Assembly (NCBI RefSeq): GCF_013001025.1 | Contig: NZ_CP053021.1 | Coordinates: forward strand, 124,001 to 188,000 | Direction: 5' to 3' | From: Sphingobium yanoikuyae | GTDB taxonomy: Bacteria; Pseudomonadota; Alphaproteobacteria; Sphingomonadales; Sphingomonadaceae | DNA: 64,000 bases | Shown: positions 43,827 to 52,917 of the stretch, one piece after another | How the letters are laid out: each line of letters opens with the position of its first letter | Position numbering within the stretch: the stretch's first letter is position 1 | Translations under genes and position numbers: made by a program | Notes under the pieces: generated by a model | Database searches by the model: none | Seen by the model: only the letters and a program-made list of their open reading frames with translations | Told to the model about the DNA's origin: nothing

Positions 43827-45328
43827 CAGGCCTCCGTCGTGGCGTCGCCGCCGTCCAGGATAACTTCGTCAATGTCGGTGATCGGATCGGCTACCGCCAA
43901 TTCGCCGCCTGTCGGCGGTTCCAGATAGGTTTCGTCGTCGAACTCGAAGATGTCAGCATTATGCTCTTCGAGCTGCAGATTGACTGAAAAATCCTGGCTC
44001 AGCCCCCAGCTCGTCACCTGAAACGCATAGTTGCTCAGGCCATATTTGCCGGTGGCGAGTTGGACCGTGTCGAGCGTCGAGATCGCGATCCCCATGATGT
44101 TCATTGGCCAGGTCACGCGCCGCTCAGCCTGGGACTTGCGGAGATAGATTTCGAGCAACCGCTGCCCGCGATAATGCGAGGTAATGTGCGGGAAATCATA
44201 GGGCGTCTGGCGCACATCATCGGATGCGATGGATCGTGTAGGAACGTCCGCCGGCTGGTACTTGTCGGCCGGATTGACATAGGTGCCGGTCACCTCCGTC
44301 GCGATCTCGTCCCCCGCGCGCAGGACCGGGACGGTGAACGGCCCAGACAGATCGCGTTCTTCGAGCGTCGCGGAGGGCGGCACATAATAGCCTGGCCGGA
44401 GCAACATCTTGCCGTTGCTGTAGGTGAAGCTGCCCGCACAGCAGGTCACGAACGTATCACGAACCTCGCTCGGCGCGGCGCCGGTCTGGATATAGCAGTC
44501 GAACTCGTAGCGCTTTTCGGTGCCGGCTGGCGTGGCCATGTCCTCATCGCAGACATTGGCCTGAGCAGCGACCCAGTCGTCATCAATCTCGTCATCATAG
44601 CAGCCGAAGCCGCCTTCCTCCCGCGGAGTGCGCATCCAATCATAGAAGGTCAGGATCGCATTGCGCGTATAGCCAGCCAGCCCGGTCCGCGGATCCGTGA
44701 TATCGTCCTTGCCCTCAACCTCCGCGGTGATGTTGGGCATGCCTGCCTGGACCACATCATTGGTCATCTTGAACTTGGCATAGATCAGGGCAGTGCCACG
44801 GCAGCGGTGGTTGACCGTCCACTTGCCGCCCGTCTCCGCTACGAACGTGGGATGCGCGACCTGATCCTCGGTGCCGCGATAGAACCAGAGCCAGGCATTC
44901 CCGGCATATTTGCCGCTGGTGACCAGCCCGGCACCGTTCACGCTCACTTCCTCGTCGGCGAGCCACCACCGAGTGACACCTTTGCACCGGTGGCCGGCGA
45001 CGGCGATCACGAAATAGCGATATTCTTTGCCGGCCGGGTGGAAGAAGATCAGCAGCCCGCCGACGCGGCGCTTGCCATAGATGATGAAGCTGTTCGACAC
45101 CGATTGGCGGAACATGCTGGGGGTGGCGCTGCTCGACGGCTTGCCAGCCAACATTGTGAACGCCGCTGCCGCAGCAAGTGAAAGCGCGGCGGATACGGCA
45201 GCCGTCGTCGCGGCCACGGTCGCGGCGGATGCAGTCGATGCCAAGATGGCAGCAGAGATCTGAGGCGCGAAATAAGCGATCGCCGCTGCGACGGCGATGA
45301 CGGCCACCACCTTTACCACCTTGCCCAT
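43826..45328 (-). CDS. Tail tip/host-specificity protein (J-like)
   Basis: A 500-residue protein. A hydrophobic N-terminus (VVAVIAVAAAIAYFAPQISA) is followed by the tail-tip layout: FRQSVSNSFIIYGKRRVGGL, an Ig-like beta section (YRYFVIAVAGHRCKGVTRWW), and IFTYSNGKMLLRPG-like domains seen in lambda J and related tip attachment proteins. The acidic C-terminus ends DIDEVILDGGDATTEA. Its partner fibre is the next gene downstream. Start ATG 45328 is used. Confidence 0.75.
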   Translation of the reverse strand: MGKVVKVVAVIAVAAAIAYFAPQISAAILASTASAATVAATTAAVSAALSLAAAAAFTMLAGKPSSSATPSMFRQSVSNSFIIYGKRRVGGLLIFFHPAGKEYRYFVIAVAGHRCKGVTRWWLADEEVSVNGAGLVTSGKYAGNAWLWFYRGTEDQVAHPTFVAETGGKWTVNHRCRGTALIYAKFKMTNDVVQAGMPNITAEVEGKDDITDPRTGLAGYTRNAILTFYDWMRTPREEGGFGCYDDEIDDDWVAAQANVCDEDMATPAGTEKRYEFDCYIQTGAAPSEVRDTFVTCCAGSFTYSNGKMLLRPGYYVPPSATLEERDLSGPFTVPVLRAGDEIATEVTGTYVNPADKYQPADVPTRSIASDDVRQTPYDFPHITSHYRGQRLLEIYLRKSQAERRVTWPMNIMGIAISTLDTVQLATGKYGLSNYAFQVTSWGLSQDFSVNLQLEEHNADIFEFDDETYLEPPTGGELAVADPITDIDEVILDGGDATTEA

Positions 45329-45369
45329 AAGCCCCCGATCGTTGAGATTGCCGGCCCCGGAGGTGCCCT

Positions 45370-45726
45370 ATGATTCTACTCGCGATCGCATTGCAGGCTG
45401 ACGTTGCCATGAGGGCTGAAGGATGGGCCGAGAAGGCCGAGCCAATCAGTTCCTGCGCATCAGATGTCGATTGCGATGATAAGTGGAAGCGCGCGTCCGA
45501 TTGGATCCGCCGCAATACCCGGTTCCAGATTGCGGTCGATAAGCCCGACCTTCTGGCCACGTATGGCGCGATCTACGCAAACACGGACTTGTCTTACGTT
45601 TTGGTCAAGAGAAAGGGGCAGAATGGTCAAACTGAGATCGCCGCTCGCGCATGGTGCGGCAACGTGATCAGTTGCAAGCCGAAGCCCAAGAACGCGATCG
45701 CTGCGCTCAAGCGCGAGATTGGATAA
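45370..45726 (+). CDS. Plus-strand moron, small exported-type protein with four cysteines
   Basis: A 118-residue protein against the direction of the tail operon. The N-terminus MILLAIALQADVAMRAEGW is short and hydrophobic, so export is possible. The body has four cysteines (SSCASDVDCDD and WCGNVISCK) that could form two disulfides, and a DLSYVLVKRKGQN strand. It converges on the DUF6950-like gene, overlapping by 20 bases. Morons like this are expressed from the prophage; function unknown. Confidence 0.55.
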   Translation: MILLAIALQADVAMRAEGWAEKAEPISSCASDVDCDDKWKRASDWIRRNTRFQIAVDKPDLLATYGAIYANTDLSYVLVKRKGQNGQTEIAARAWCGNVISCKPKPKNAIAALKREIG

Positions 45727-46048
45727 GCCGCCAAGCGACGTCGACATCCTTCATATGCACCATATCGCCGCCGAAGAATTCCGCGCCGTCGCCCCTGCAA
45801 ATCCCTATGGCCCAGCCGCGTAGCACGATGTCGCCGCGTCGCGCCTGACGGTAGGGGATCGCATCGCCATGCACGGCGCTGATCACGCCCGCCATGCTTC
45901 GAACCCCCAATCGCCGCATCATCGCAGCCCAGTCGCGCGGGCGGCGCGGGGAGGGGCCGACGATGTCGCAGATGTCGGCGCCGGTTGCCGCCAGCACATG
46001 AGCGCGCCACCGGTCGCCGCAATGGTCCTGCCAGCCGGGATCGATCAC
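45707..46048 (-). CDS. Phage DUF6950-like protein
   Basis: A 113-residue protein read from GTG 46048, which overlaps the upstream stop (GTGA). The sequence AGVISAVHGDAIPYRQARRG and DIVLRGWAIGICRGDGAEFF match the DUF6950 family, small proteins next to tail genes in sphingomonad and rhizobial phages. It likely binds a tail component. A start at 46078 is possible but overlaps more. Confidence 0.6.
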   Translation of the reverse strand: MIDPGWQDHCGDRWRAHVLAATGADICDIVGPSPRRPRDWAAMMRRLGVRSMAGVISAVHGDAIPYRQARRGDIVLRGWAIGICRGDGAEFFGGDMVHMKDVDVAWRLIQSRA

Positions 46049-46626
46049 AGCGGAGGCTCCTGCCTGGCCTTTGCCCACATGATCGGTACTTCGACCATGC
46101 TCGACACATATTGGAAGCCCAGGTCGCCCGGATATTTACGCTGCTGCCACCAGTCGGTGAAGCGCTTGATCGCCGGCCGGCGCTGGTCGCGCATCCTGCT
46201 CTCGCCGCCGGCCGTGACAGTGATCGTCTCGCCGGCGTCGAGAACGTCATAGGTGTCGAGCCGACCCTTCCAGATATTCTTGAACCCGATGACGTTGCGA
46301 TAGCTAGCGTCGAGCGCACCAACATAGAGCTCATAGAGGCAGCCACGGGTGGCCTGATCTGCAACATCGTCACGAAATTCGGATGGCACCTGGTAGAGGG
46401 TGGCCTGGACGCCGACGGATGCGCCGTCAGTGCCTTCGCCGATGGTGTCGATCTGGCCGAGGCCGCCGATCGCCGTCCATTCCTCGCCCGCATAGTTGAT
46501 CGTTGCATTGCCGGTGACGGCGAAGACCGGATCCGGCAGGTCGATATGAAGGCCGAGGAATGGGCGCAGCTCGGACTTTTCGATTTCTGTCTGAAGCGCG
46601 GGATCAAGATCGCGAATGCCGCTCAT
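46045..46626 (-). CDS. Tail protein (DUF2163-like)
   Basis: A 193-residue protein with beta structure (LRPFLGLHIDLPDPVFAVTG, YELYVGALDASYRNVIGFKN) and a Trp-rich segment at FTDWWQQRKYPGDLGFQYVS. Proteins of this kind sit between the tape measure and tip genes and assemble the distal tail. Family assignment is by position and pattern. Confidence 0.55.
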   Translation of the reverse strand: MSGIRDLDPALQTEIEKSELRPFLGLHIDLPDPVFAVTGNATINYAGEEWTAIGGLGQIDTIGEGTDGASVGVQATLYQVPSEFRDDVADQATRGCLYELYVGALDASYRNVIGFKNIWKGRLDTYDVLDAGETITVTAGGESRMRDQRRPAIKRFTDWWQQRKYPGDLGFQYVSSMVEVPIMWAKARQEPPL

Positions 46627-47309
46627 GGCATCTTCTCCGAGAATTCCAGCACATAGTCGATCGGCGCGCCGATCTCGCCCTCATTCTGCCCTGCGTCCTC
46701 GCTGGTGAGTTCGAAAGGCGCCGTGACGCGCTCGATCTCCAGCTCTGCATCCTGGTCGATGTCCGCCGACAGCGGTGGCTCGAAGGTCAGCGTGATCTTC
46801 CCGTCGGGCCCGGCCTTCGACATCATGCTGCCTAGCTTGGGCGAAACGTCGGTTACGAGATGGGGCCGACCGTCGCCGCCGATATAATCCCCGATCGACG
46901 GCCCGACGGCGCCGGGCTCGCGATTGATGACGATGCTGTTATCGCCTGCGCTGGCTGCATTGACAGTCATCGCTGGTGAATAGAGGGTCAGGTAGCTCTG
47001 TGGGCGCGGCCGGCGGAAGTCGTGAAAGCGGATAACCTGAAGGCCGCCTTTCAACTGCGCGATCAGCGCATCCAGCCGGGCGGCGAAGAACATGGCATCA
47101 TCAGCGCGCGGACCGAAGCGGCAGGACAGGCCGTCATCATCATAGCCGTGTCCAGCCTTGAACGTCAGGCGTGCGACCCAACGGGGCGCAGACAGGCCAT
47201 AGGTCTTGCGGGTGCGGGTAAGGGGGCTCTCCTGCCCGCCGACATGCGGCTGGAGGTAGAACATCACCTTGTAGGGCGAGAGGCCATCGGGCCAGGCGAT
47301 ATCAGGCAC
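46623..47309 (-). CDS. Distal tail protein (DUF2460-like)
   Basis: A 228-residue protein. LSAPRWVARLTFKAGHGYDD, LQVIRFHDFRRPRPQSYLTL and IGAPIDYVLEFSEKMP are typical of the distal tail protein family that links the tube to the baseplate. Overlaps the next gene by 4 bases. Confidence 0.6.
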   Translation of the reverse strand: MPDIAWPDGLSPYKVMFYLQPHVGGQESPLTRTRKTYGLSAPRWVARLTFKAGHGYDDDGLSCRFGPRADDAMFFAARLDALIAQLKGGLQVIRFHDFRRPRPQSYLTLYSPAMTVNAASAGDNSIVINREPGAVGPSIGDYIGGDGRPHLVTDVSPKLGSMMSKAGPDGKITLTFEPPLSADIDQDAELEIERVTAPFELTSEDAGQNEGEIGAPIDYVLEFSEKMP

Positions 47310-50300
47310 GGCGGCGGTTCGCTTCCATCACGCCCTTGATCGCGGCCTGACGCGCTCCCTCGGCGAAGCGCGCGGCTTCAGCCTTGGTCGCGAGATCAAT
47401 GGCGCCGCTGAAGGTGAGGCTCTGGCTGATGCTGATCCCTCCGACCGGTCCGCCGTCCTCGCCTTGGTGGCGCACGGCAAATTCTTCGTTGCTGGACATG
47501 CGGAACGCCACGACATTCTTGTCCACGCCCGACATGCCGCCGACCGGCTTCATCCAGCCGTTGGTGCCGTTCGCGAAGCCGGGCAACCCGGCAAAGGCGT
47601 TCGAGATGGCGCTCTGGTTGATGACCGGGCCGGCCGATGGAGTTTTCGATGACGCGCCGCCCAGGATTGAACCGATGCCCTTGGCGATGGACCCGATCAG
47701 CCCGCCACCCCCTCCGCCGCCGCCTAGCGATGAGGCGCCCGCGCCGAAAGCATCCTTGAACAGCGAGAACAGGAAATCACTGATGCTGTTGAGGCCGGCC
47801 TCCATGCCCTTGGCGACCTGCTCCTTCCACCAGTTCTTGGCAAAGCCCTTCAGGTCGCCGTCCATCGCCGCGCGCACCGCTCCATTGATCACGCCGCGCC
47901 ATTCCCCCTGCCGGCGCGCCATCTCCATTTCGCTGTCTTCGGCCGTCGCCTTTTCGCGCGCAGCGCCCTCGGTGAACCCCTGCGCCTTCAGCTGCTCGAT
48001 CCGGCGTTCAATGTCATAGCGGCGCTGGGCCTGGCGAATTTGCTCTTCGGTATCCCCGCGCGCCTTCATCACATCGATCTGCCGCTGAGCCTCATCCTGC
48101 GCCAGCCAACGGGCGCGGCCGGCCGCGCGGGCGGCATCGACCTTCGCCTGCTGTTCCATCGCCATGGCGGTCGCCTGCTCCAGCCGCAGCTTCTGGTCGG
48201 TGATGTCGACCAGCTGGCGCTCGAAGAACAGAATGCGATCCTTGATCTCCAGCTCGCGTTCCAGCTGCAGCGACCGTTCATCGTCGCCGGCAAGCCGCGC
48301 CATGTCGAGTTCGACCGACTGGCGCTGGTCAGCGATCTCGCGCTGCGCGGCGACGCGGCGGGCCGCGGCGATGGTTGCCAGATCGGCCTCGGCGGCCTTC
48401 TTGGCCTCTACAGCGGTCAGGCCCGCGTCCTCATAGTCCTTGATCTGGCGCTTGAGGTCGATCTGATCCTGCAGGCGCTGGACGGTCGCTTCATCGCCGC
48501 GCAGCTGCGCCGCGGCCATTTCGGCGTCCAGGCGCATCGCCTCCCGACGATCGGCAAGCTCTTCCTTGGTCGGCCCCGATTTGCCCCGGCCGCGCCCGCC
48601 GCCCGACCCATTGTCGTTCGCAGCGACGGTCGGCGTCACCACAACCGGCTTGGCCGCAGGCGACGCGAGGACTTGCTTATGGGCGGCGATCAGATCCTGC
48701 TCTTGCTGATAGACCGCGCGCCAGTCCGACCGGGCCGCATCCATCGCGCGATCCTGTTCCGACCGCCCGCTATTGTCCCCGCCACGCCCGCCGCGCCGCG
48801 TCGATAGGGCGACGCGCTCGTTATACTGCACCGCGCGGCGCTCGCGCGAGCCTGGCACCGTTTCATAGCGGGTGCGGGTTTCGGTCCGGTAGCCGGCGCG
48901 GGCATCGCGCGCGGTCTGGATGATCGCCGCCTTGCGCACTGCCAGCTCAGCCTGGGCATGGCGGAACGCCTCGTCAGCCGCGCGCTTATGGGCGTCGGCG
49001 AGACCGTTGACGCCCGAGGCGATGCCTGCCGAATTGTCCTTTGCCATGATGGCTTGATATTCGGCCTGGAACTTGTTGGCCGCGCTCTGCGAATTGGCAA
49101 GGCCGTCCGCCTGGGTCGCCGCCTCCGCCGTTGCCTTGCTCATTCCATACAGTGCCAGCGCGATACCGCCGATCACTGCAGCCCAGGGCATAAGAAACGC
49201 CATGGCCGCGCGCAGCGTGGTGAACCCGACGGCGGCCCCCGTAGCAGCGGTCCCACTCGCGACGGTCGCGGCGGTCGCGGCGGTCGCGGCAGGCACGAAC
49301 CGGCCGACCAGCAGGACGGCGAGCCCGGTCCACATCTGGATCGCCTTGCCGGTGATGATCACGAGCGGGCCGACGGCGGCGGTCAGGCCCAGAATTGTGC
49401 CGATGACGAGCTGGACCGGCTGGGGCAGCGAGGCGAAGGCGGCGACCGTCGACGCTACCAGCGTCAGCACCTTCGTGATGGCGCCCAGGATGCCGCTGTC
49501 GCCCATGGCGATCGCCGCTGCTTCGAAGGCCTTCTTGACCTGCGTCACCGCGCCGGCCCAGCCCTTCATGCGGGCTTCCATCTGCGTCTGGGCCGAAGCC
49601 TTGTCGATCTCGGCGCGCACCTTGGCGATGCCGTCGGCGCCCTGGTTCATGAGGCCGATAGCGGTGCGCATGGCGTCGGTGCCGAAAATGTCGGACAGCA
49701 CCTCGCTCTTCACCTGGTCATTCAGGCCGCCCAGCCGATCCTGCAGGTTCTGGGCGATATCGCCGAGCGACTTCATGTTGCCCTGCGCGTCGTAGAAGGA
49801 CAGGCCATAGGCCTCGATCGCTTCCTTCGCCTGCTTGGAATTGCCGGGCAGGGAGGTGAGGAACGTCTTGAAGCTGGTGCCCGCGTCGGATCCCGAGGCG
49901 AACAGGGACGATGTCGCGGCCAGCGCGACATTCATGTCTTCGAACTGGACACCGATGCCGCCGGCAACGCCGCCGGCCTGGCCGATCGCGAGGCGATAGT
50001 CTTCAAAGCCCATCTTGCTGACCAGCATGGCGCCGGTCATCTTGTTGACGATGCTGTCGGCATCGCTGACCTGACGACCGAACTGCTGGATGATGTCGGT
50101 CACCGCGTCGGCGGCCGGCGCGAACTCGGCGCCGTTCGCCGCCGCCAGGCGCAGGGTAGCCTCGGTCGCGCCGCCCAGAATCTGCTGCACGTTCAGGCCA
50201 TTCTTGGCCAGCATCTCCATGACGTCGGCCGTCTCGGCCGCCGAAGCGGTGAAGCTCTTGTCCTTGCCCAGGTCGATCGCGCGCTGCTTGAGCGCGTCGA

Positions 50301-50574
50301 GCTGCTTGCCGGTGGCGCCGGTGGCCGCCTCCACGCGGTTCATGGCGCTCTCGAATTTCGCTACCATGCCCAGCGCTGCGCCGCCGACGGCGAGCAAGGG
50401 GAGGGTGACGGCGACGCTGATCGACTTGCCGACATTCTCCATGCGCTGACCCATGCGCTCAAGATTGCGGTTAGCGCGCGCCATCTGCCGCTCGGCGTCG
50501 GTCAGGCCCTTTTCAAAGGCGGCGGTGTCCATCCCGAGGATGACGCGCAGCTGGCCGATCACGCTAGACGCCAT
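47302..50574 (-). CDS. Tape measure protein (TP901 type)
   Basis: A 1090-residue protein setting tail length. The N-terminal TP901 core domain is clear (GQLRVILGMDTAAFEKGLTD, VAKFESAMNRVEAATGATGK, DLGKDKSFTASAAETADVME). Hydrophobic segments near residue 390 (VQLVIGTILGLTAAVGPLVI) may insert into the host membrane at injection. A long coiled coil of Arg/Glu/Ala repeats follows. Gly-rich linkers near the C-terminus (GGGGGGGLIGSIAKGIGSIL) end in a beta region. The longest phage gene in the window, which implies a long flexible tail. Confidence 0.92.
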   Translation of the reverse strand: MASSVIGQLRVILGMDTAAFEKGLTDAERQMARANRNLERMGQRMENVGKSISVAVTLPLLAVGGAALGMVAKFESAMNRVEAATGATGKQLDALKQRAIDLGKDKSFTASAAETADVMEMLAKNGLNVQQILGGATEATLRLAAANGAEFAPAADAVTDIIQQFGRQVSDADSIVNKMTGAMLVSKMGFEDYRLAIGQAGGVAGGIGVQFEDMNVALAATSSLFASGSDAGTSFKTFLTSLPGNSKQAKEAIEAYGLSFYDAQGNMKSLGDIAQNLQDRLGGLNDQVKSEVLSDIFGTDAMRTAIGLMNQGADGIAKVRAEIDKASAQTQMEARMKGWAGAVTQVKKAFEAAAIAMGDSGILGAITKVLTLVASTVAAFASLPQPVQLVIGTILGLTAAVGPLVIITGKAIQMWTGLAVLLVGRFVPAATAATAATVASGTAATGAAVGFTTLRAAMAFLMPWAAVIGGIALALYGMSKATAEAATQADGLANSQSAANKFQAEYQAIMAKDNSAGIASGVNGLADAHKRAADEAFRHAQAELAVRKAAIIQTARDARAGYRTETRTRYETVPGSRERRAVQYNERVALSTRRGGRGGDNSGRSEQDRAMDAARSDWRAVYQQEQDLIAAHKQVLASPAAKPVVVTPTVAANDNGSGGGRGRGKSGPTKEELADRREAMRLDAEMAAAQLRGDEATVQRLQDQIDLKRQIKDYEDAGLTAVEAKKAAEADLATIAAARRVAAQREIADQRQSVELDMARLAGDDERSLQLERELEIKDRILFFERQLVDITDQKLRLEQATAMAMEQQAKVDAARAAGRARWLAQDEAQRQIDVMKARGDTEEQIRQAQRRYDIERRIEQLKAQGFTEGAAREKATAEDSEMEMARRQGEWRGVINGAVRAAMDGDLKGFAKNWWKEQVAKGMEAGLNSISDFLFSLFKDAFGAGASSLGGGGGGGGLIGSIAKGIGSILGGASSKTPSAGPVINQSAISNAFAGLPGFANGTNGWMKPVGGMSGVDKNVVAFRMSSNEEFAVRHQGEDGGPVGGISISQSLTFSGAIDLATKAEAARFAEGARQAAIKGVMEANRRRA

Positions 50575-50577
50575 GCG

Positions 50578-50949
50578 TCACCCCCAGGATTTCTTGCCGT
50601 CGAGAAAATTGCCCCATGCCGCCGCCTGCTTCTTCCAGGACCGGGCGCGGGTCGCGCGCTTCGGCTTATCGGCGTTGCGCAGCTCTTTCTGCAGGTCAGG
50701 CAGTTTCTTGACGCGCTGGTAGTAGGCCGTGCGCCAGGCGGTCATGATGGCAAGGTCCATCTCCGCCCGGCGTCGCGACGATGCAGCCTCTACGGCTTGG
50801 GCGAAGAGCCGCGGCGTTTGCCGCCAGAAGGCTTCTTCCGGCTGCCCGATTTCGATCCAGATGCGCCAGCACTCGGCGATGTTCCATGGGCGGCTTTCGC
50901 CGCCGCCAGAGGGTCCGCGTCGCCGCCTTGGGCCGCCTCCGGGAAGCAA
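50578..50949 (-). CDS. Tail chaperone extension (gpT-like), probably made by -1 frameshift
   Basis: The conserved part begins RPWNIAECWRIWIEIGQPEE, AFWRQTPRLFAQAVEAASSR, then LAIMTAWRTAYYQRVK. No ATG precedes it; only a TTG at 50949. The frame is -1 relative to the upstream tail chaperone, with a 160-base overlap, exactly the arrangement of lambda G/GT. The stop is 3 bases before the tape measure start. So the functional product is probably a fusion made by slippage. Confidence 0.65.
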   Translation of the reverse strand: MLPGGGPRRRRGPSGGGESRPWNIAECWRIWIEIGQPEEAFWRQTPRLFAQAVEAASSRRRAEMDLAIMTAWRTAYYQRVKKLPDLQKELRNADKPKRATRARSWKKQAAAWGNFLDGKKSWG

Positions 50950-51248
50950 AGCAGATAGCTCTCCGCCAGCAACTCGCTGGCCTGCTCGCGGCCGATCGCC
51001 TGGATGATCTTGCCGGCAGTGCGGGGATCGACCGCGCCGTGATGCTCTTCCAGAGCCGCCTGCATGACGGTGATCATGGCGCTGGGCGAGGTCAGCACAC
51101 GGGTGCCGATGTCCTCGATCATATCCTTGAGCACCGTCTCGACGGCGGCGAGGGCGTTGAAATCGAACAGGAGGATGCCGCCTCCCTCGAAGCCGATTAC
51201 ATCGACCCCAGGGAAGGCGACCTCACCCTTATGCTTGTTGGCCAGCAT
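50790..51248 (-). CDS. Tail assembly chaperone (gpG-like)
   Basis: A 152-residue protein (MLANKHKGEVAFPGVDVIGF). Helical chaperone body with GTRVLTSPSAMITVMQAALE and EEHHGAVDPRTAGKIIQAIG. The last 50 residues (HGTSPSAGASGSKSGSRKKP) look unordered and overlap the other frame. By comparison with lambda it coats the tape measure during tail assembly. Confidence 0.65.
   Translation of the reverse strand: MLANKHKGEVAFPGVDVIGFEGGGILLFDFNALAAVETVLKDMIEDIGTRVLTSPSAMITVMQAALEEHHGAVDPRTAGKIIQAIGREQASELLAESYLLCFPEAAQGGDADPLAAAKAAHGTSPSAGASGSKSGSRKKPSGGKRRGSSPKP
50889..50904 (-). promoter_or_regulatory. GNRA-tetraloop hairpin at the frameshift region
   Basis: On the coding strand GGCGGC-GAAA-GCCGCC forms a perfect 6-base stem in the middle of the G/T overlap. 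Stable hairpins near slippery sites raise frameshifting, but here a canonical heptamer just upstream is not evident. Confidence 0.35.
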
Positions 51249-51249
51249 A

Positions 51250-51690
51250 TTACGGCGTCACCGGCGCGGGCGTCAGGACGGGCTTGCCACTGATCTTGAA
51301 GGTCGCGGCGCCGGTCATCTTGTCATCGAGCGGCGTGGCGCGACTGTGGCTGGTGAAGAAGCCCTTGATATCGAGCGTCGCACCGTTCGGCCATTCGATC
51401 TGCCATTCCGACAGGCCGCCATTCTCGATCGTGTCATTGACCGTGTCGTCGTCCGCCTCACCTGGGATCAGGTTATAGGTCAGCGTCGTTTCGCCGGCAT
51501 CCTTCAGGCCCGGCTTGAACTCGCGCCAGCGCTCGGGTGACGTGAAGTGGGTGAACTCGACGGAATCGATCGTGGTTTCCGGCGGCTCGAATTCGACCAC
51601 CTCGGCGAGCGTGGTGTAGGTCGACGCACCGGTCTTTTTCTTGAATAGGGTGCCATATCCGATGTCGGTGGCGTCAGCAGTCTCTGCCAT
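51250..51690 (-). CDS. Major tail tube protein
   Basis: A 146-residue beta-barrel protein. It begins MAETADATDIGYGTLFKKKT and contains LAEVVEFEPPETTIDSVEFT, LTYNLIPGEADDDTVNDTIE and DIKGFFTSHSRATPLDDKMT, the pattern of phage tail tube subunits of siphoviruses. It polymerises into the tail tube around the tape measure. The chaperone gene follows 1 base after its stop. Confidence 0.8.
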   Translation of the reverse strand: MAETADATDIGYGTLFKKKTGASTYTTLAEVVEFEPPETTIDSVEFTHFTSPERWREFKPGLKDAGETTLTYNLIPGEADDDTVNDTIENGGLSEWQIEWPNGATLDIKGFFTSHSRATPLDDKMTGAATFKISGKPVLTPAPVTP

Positions 51691-51692
51691 CT

Positions 51693-52115
51693 CTATGCTC
51701 CTGAAAGTTTCGAATGCCAGACGTCCAAATCGAGGCGGGCGCGGTGGACGACGCCACTGCTGACCGCCTGGTCCTCGTCCGTGCTGGCATCACGGTCGAT
51801 GACGAAGATGCGAAAGCGATATCCGCCGAAGGTCGCGCGCAGGCCATTCAGCCCGGCCTTCCGCCCTGAAGGGGCCATGATGTCGGCGATGTCGCGGGCC
51901 TGCTTGAAGGTCGTGCCCCAGGTGTCGATCTGGACGTGCGATCGGACCCAACCGCTCGGCGCGGCCAAATTCATCTTCTGGATCGCGCTGATGTTCCACA
52001 GGACGACCGACGGATAGGGGCGCCCCTGCGGCGACAGGCCCCAATCGACGCGGGTCGCGACTGCGGTGGATATCCCGGCCATGGCCAGGATGTAGGCGCG
52101 CAAGGCTTCTTCCAT
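51693..52115 (-). CDS. Tail terminator (DUF3168-like)
   Basis: A 140-residue protein from ATG 52115 (MEEALRAYILAMAGISTAVA). TRVDWGLSPQGRPYPSVVLW and SHVQIDTWGTTFKQARDIAD match the DUF3168 family that caps the tail tube before it joins the head. An ATG at 52166 would add an unlikely Pro-rich start. Confidence 0.7.
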   Translation of the reverse strand: MEEALRAYILAMAGISTAVATRVDWGLSPQGRPYPSVVLWNISAIQKMNLAAPSGWVRSHVQIDTWGTTFKQARDIADIMAPSGRKAGLNGLRATFGGYRFRIFVIDRDASTDEDQAVSSGVVHRARLDLDVWHSKLSGA

Positions 52116-52116
52116 C

Positions 52117-52560
52117 TTAGCGCGCGTTCCGCGCCAGCTTGCGGCGGTGCCGGGCGGCGGCGGCATTGACCTCGGCGCCCAGATCCTCTGCGAGATTGGT
52201 CAGCAGGGCGTCACTATGCTCATCCCACGCGCCGCGCATGTAGCCGGCGGGCGGATTGTTGATGCTGCCTAACTCCTGCGGCACGGCATGGCCATGCTGG
52301 TCTTTGCTCGGCCCCATGTAGACCTCGACGGCGGCCTTGTCCTGGAACCGGCGCTTGCGCTGCCCTGGGCTGCCCTGCCGGGTGGAAATGATGATGCTGT
52401 CAGCGAGCTCGCCACTATCCTTCGGCGCCCTCGCCTTGGCGGCGTCGCGCATAGGCTCCAGCCGCTTCTTGCCGAAGCGAGTGAGTGCGGCCTTGCCGGT
52501 CCCGCGCGGCAGCGACCGCAGCACCTCGTTGATTTCGCGCAGGCCGGTGATTTTCACCAT
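52117..52560 (-). CDS. HK97 gp10-like tail completion protein
   Basis: A 147-residue protein with a helical start (MVKITGLREINEVLRSLPRG), RDAAKARAPKDSGELADSI (gp10 family core) and KAAVEVYMGPSKDQHGHAVP. It stabilises the head-to-tail joint. The stop lies 1 base before the next gene start. Confidence 0.75.
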   Translation of the reverse strand: MVKITGLREINEVLRSLPRGTGKAALTRFGKKRLEPMRDAAKARAPKDSGELADSIIISTRQGSPGQRKRRFQDKAAVEVYMGPSKDQHGHAVPQELGSINNPPAGYMRGAWDEHSDALLTNLAEDLGAEVNAAAARHRRKLARNAR

Positions 52561-52563
52561 GGG

Positions 52564-52917
52564 TCAGGTCTCCTTCGGGCGATCCGGCCGGGCGGCGGTC
52601 GTGATCTCGATCACATCCTCGCGCTCGCGGCCTTCCTTGGTGCCTGTCACCGCATAGGTGACGCCCTTATGCTTGATGACGAACCCGCCGATGATGGTGC
52701 GGGTCAGGGCATCGGATCGGACCGTGAAGCGGGTCGTCAACTCCTGCGCATTCTCGCCCGCACGCAGGCGCTCGCCGTCCTTGATATCGACCTTCTTGGC
52801 CCACCGCTTGCCGACTTCAGCTAGCGGACCCTGTACCGTCGCGGTGCCGTCATCGATCAGCCCGGCGTTCCAAATGGAGATGCGACGATCAAACTCGCCA
52901 GCGCTGCGCCGGGCCAT
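52564..52917 (-). CDS. Head-closure/adaptor protein (SPP1 gp16 type)
   Basis: A 117-residue protein (MARRSAGEFDRRISIWNAGL). TRTIIGGFVIKHKGVTYAVT and EREDVIEITTAARPD are the phage head-tail joining (gp16/FII-like) pattern. It follows the connector gene with a 1-base overlap. Confidence 0.75.
   Translation of the reverse strand: MARRSAGEFDRRISIWNAGLIDDGTATVQGPLAEVGKRWAKKVDIKDGERLRAGENAQELTTRFTVRSDALTRTIIGGFVIKHKGVTYAVTGTKEGREREDVIEITTAARPDRPKET

Noticed and set aside
48958..50958. 666-residue plus-strand frame over the tape measure gene
   Set aside because: Antisense shadow; the minus frame has the TP901 core domain.
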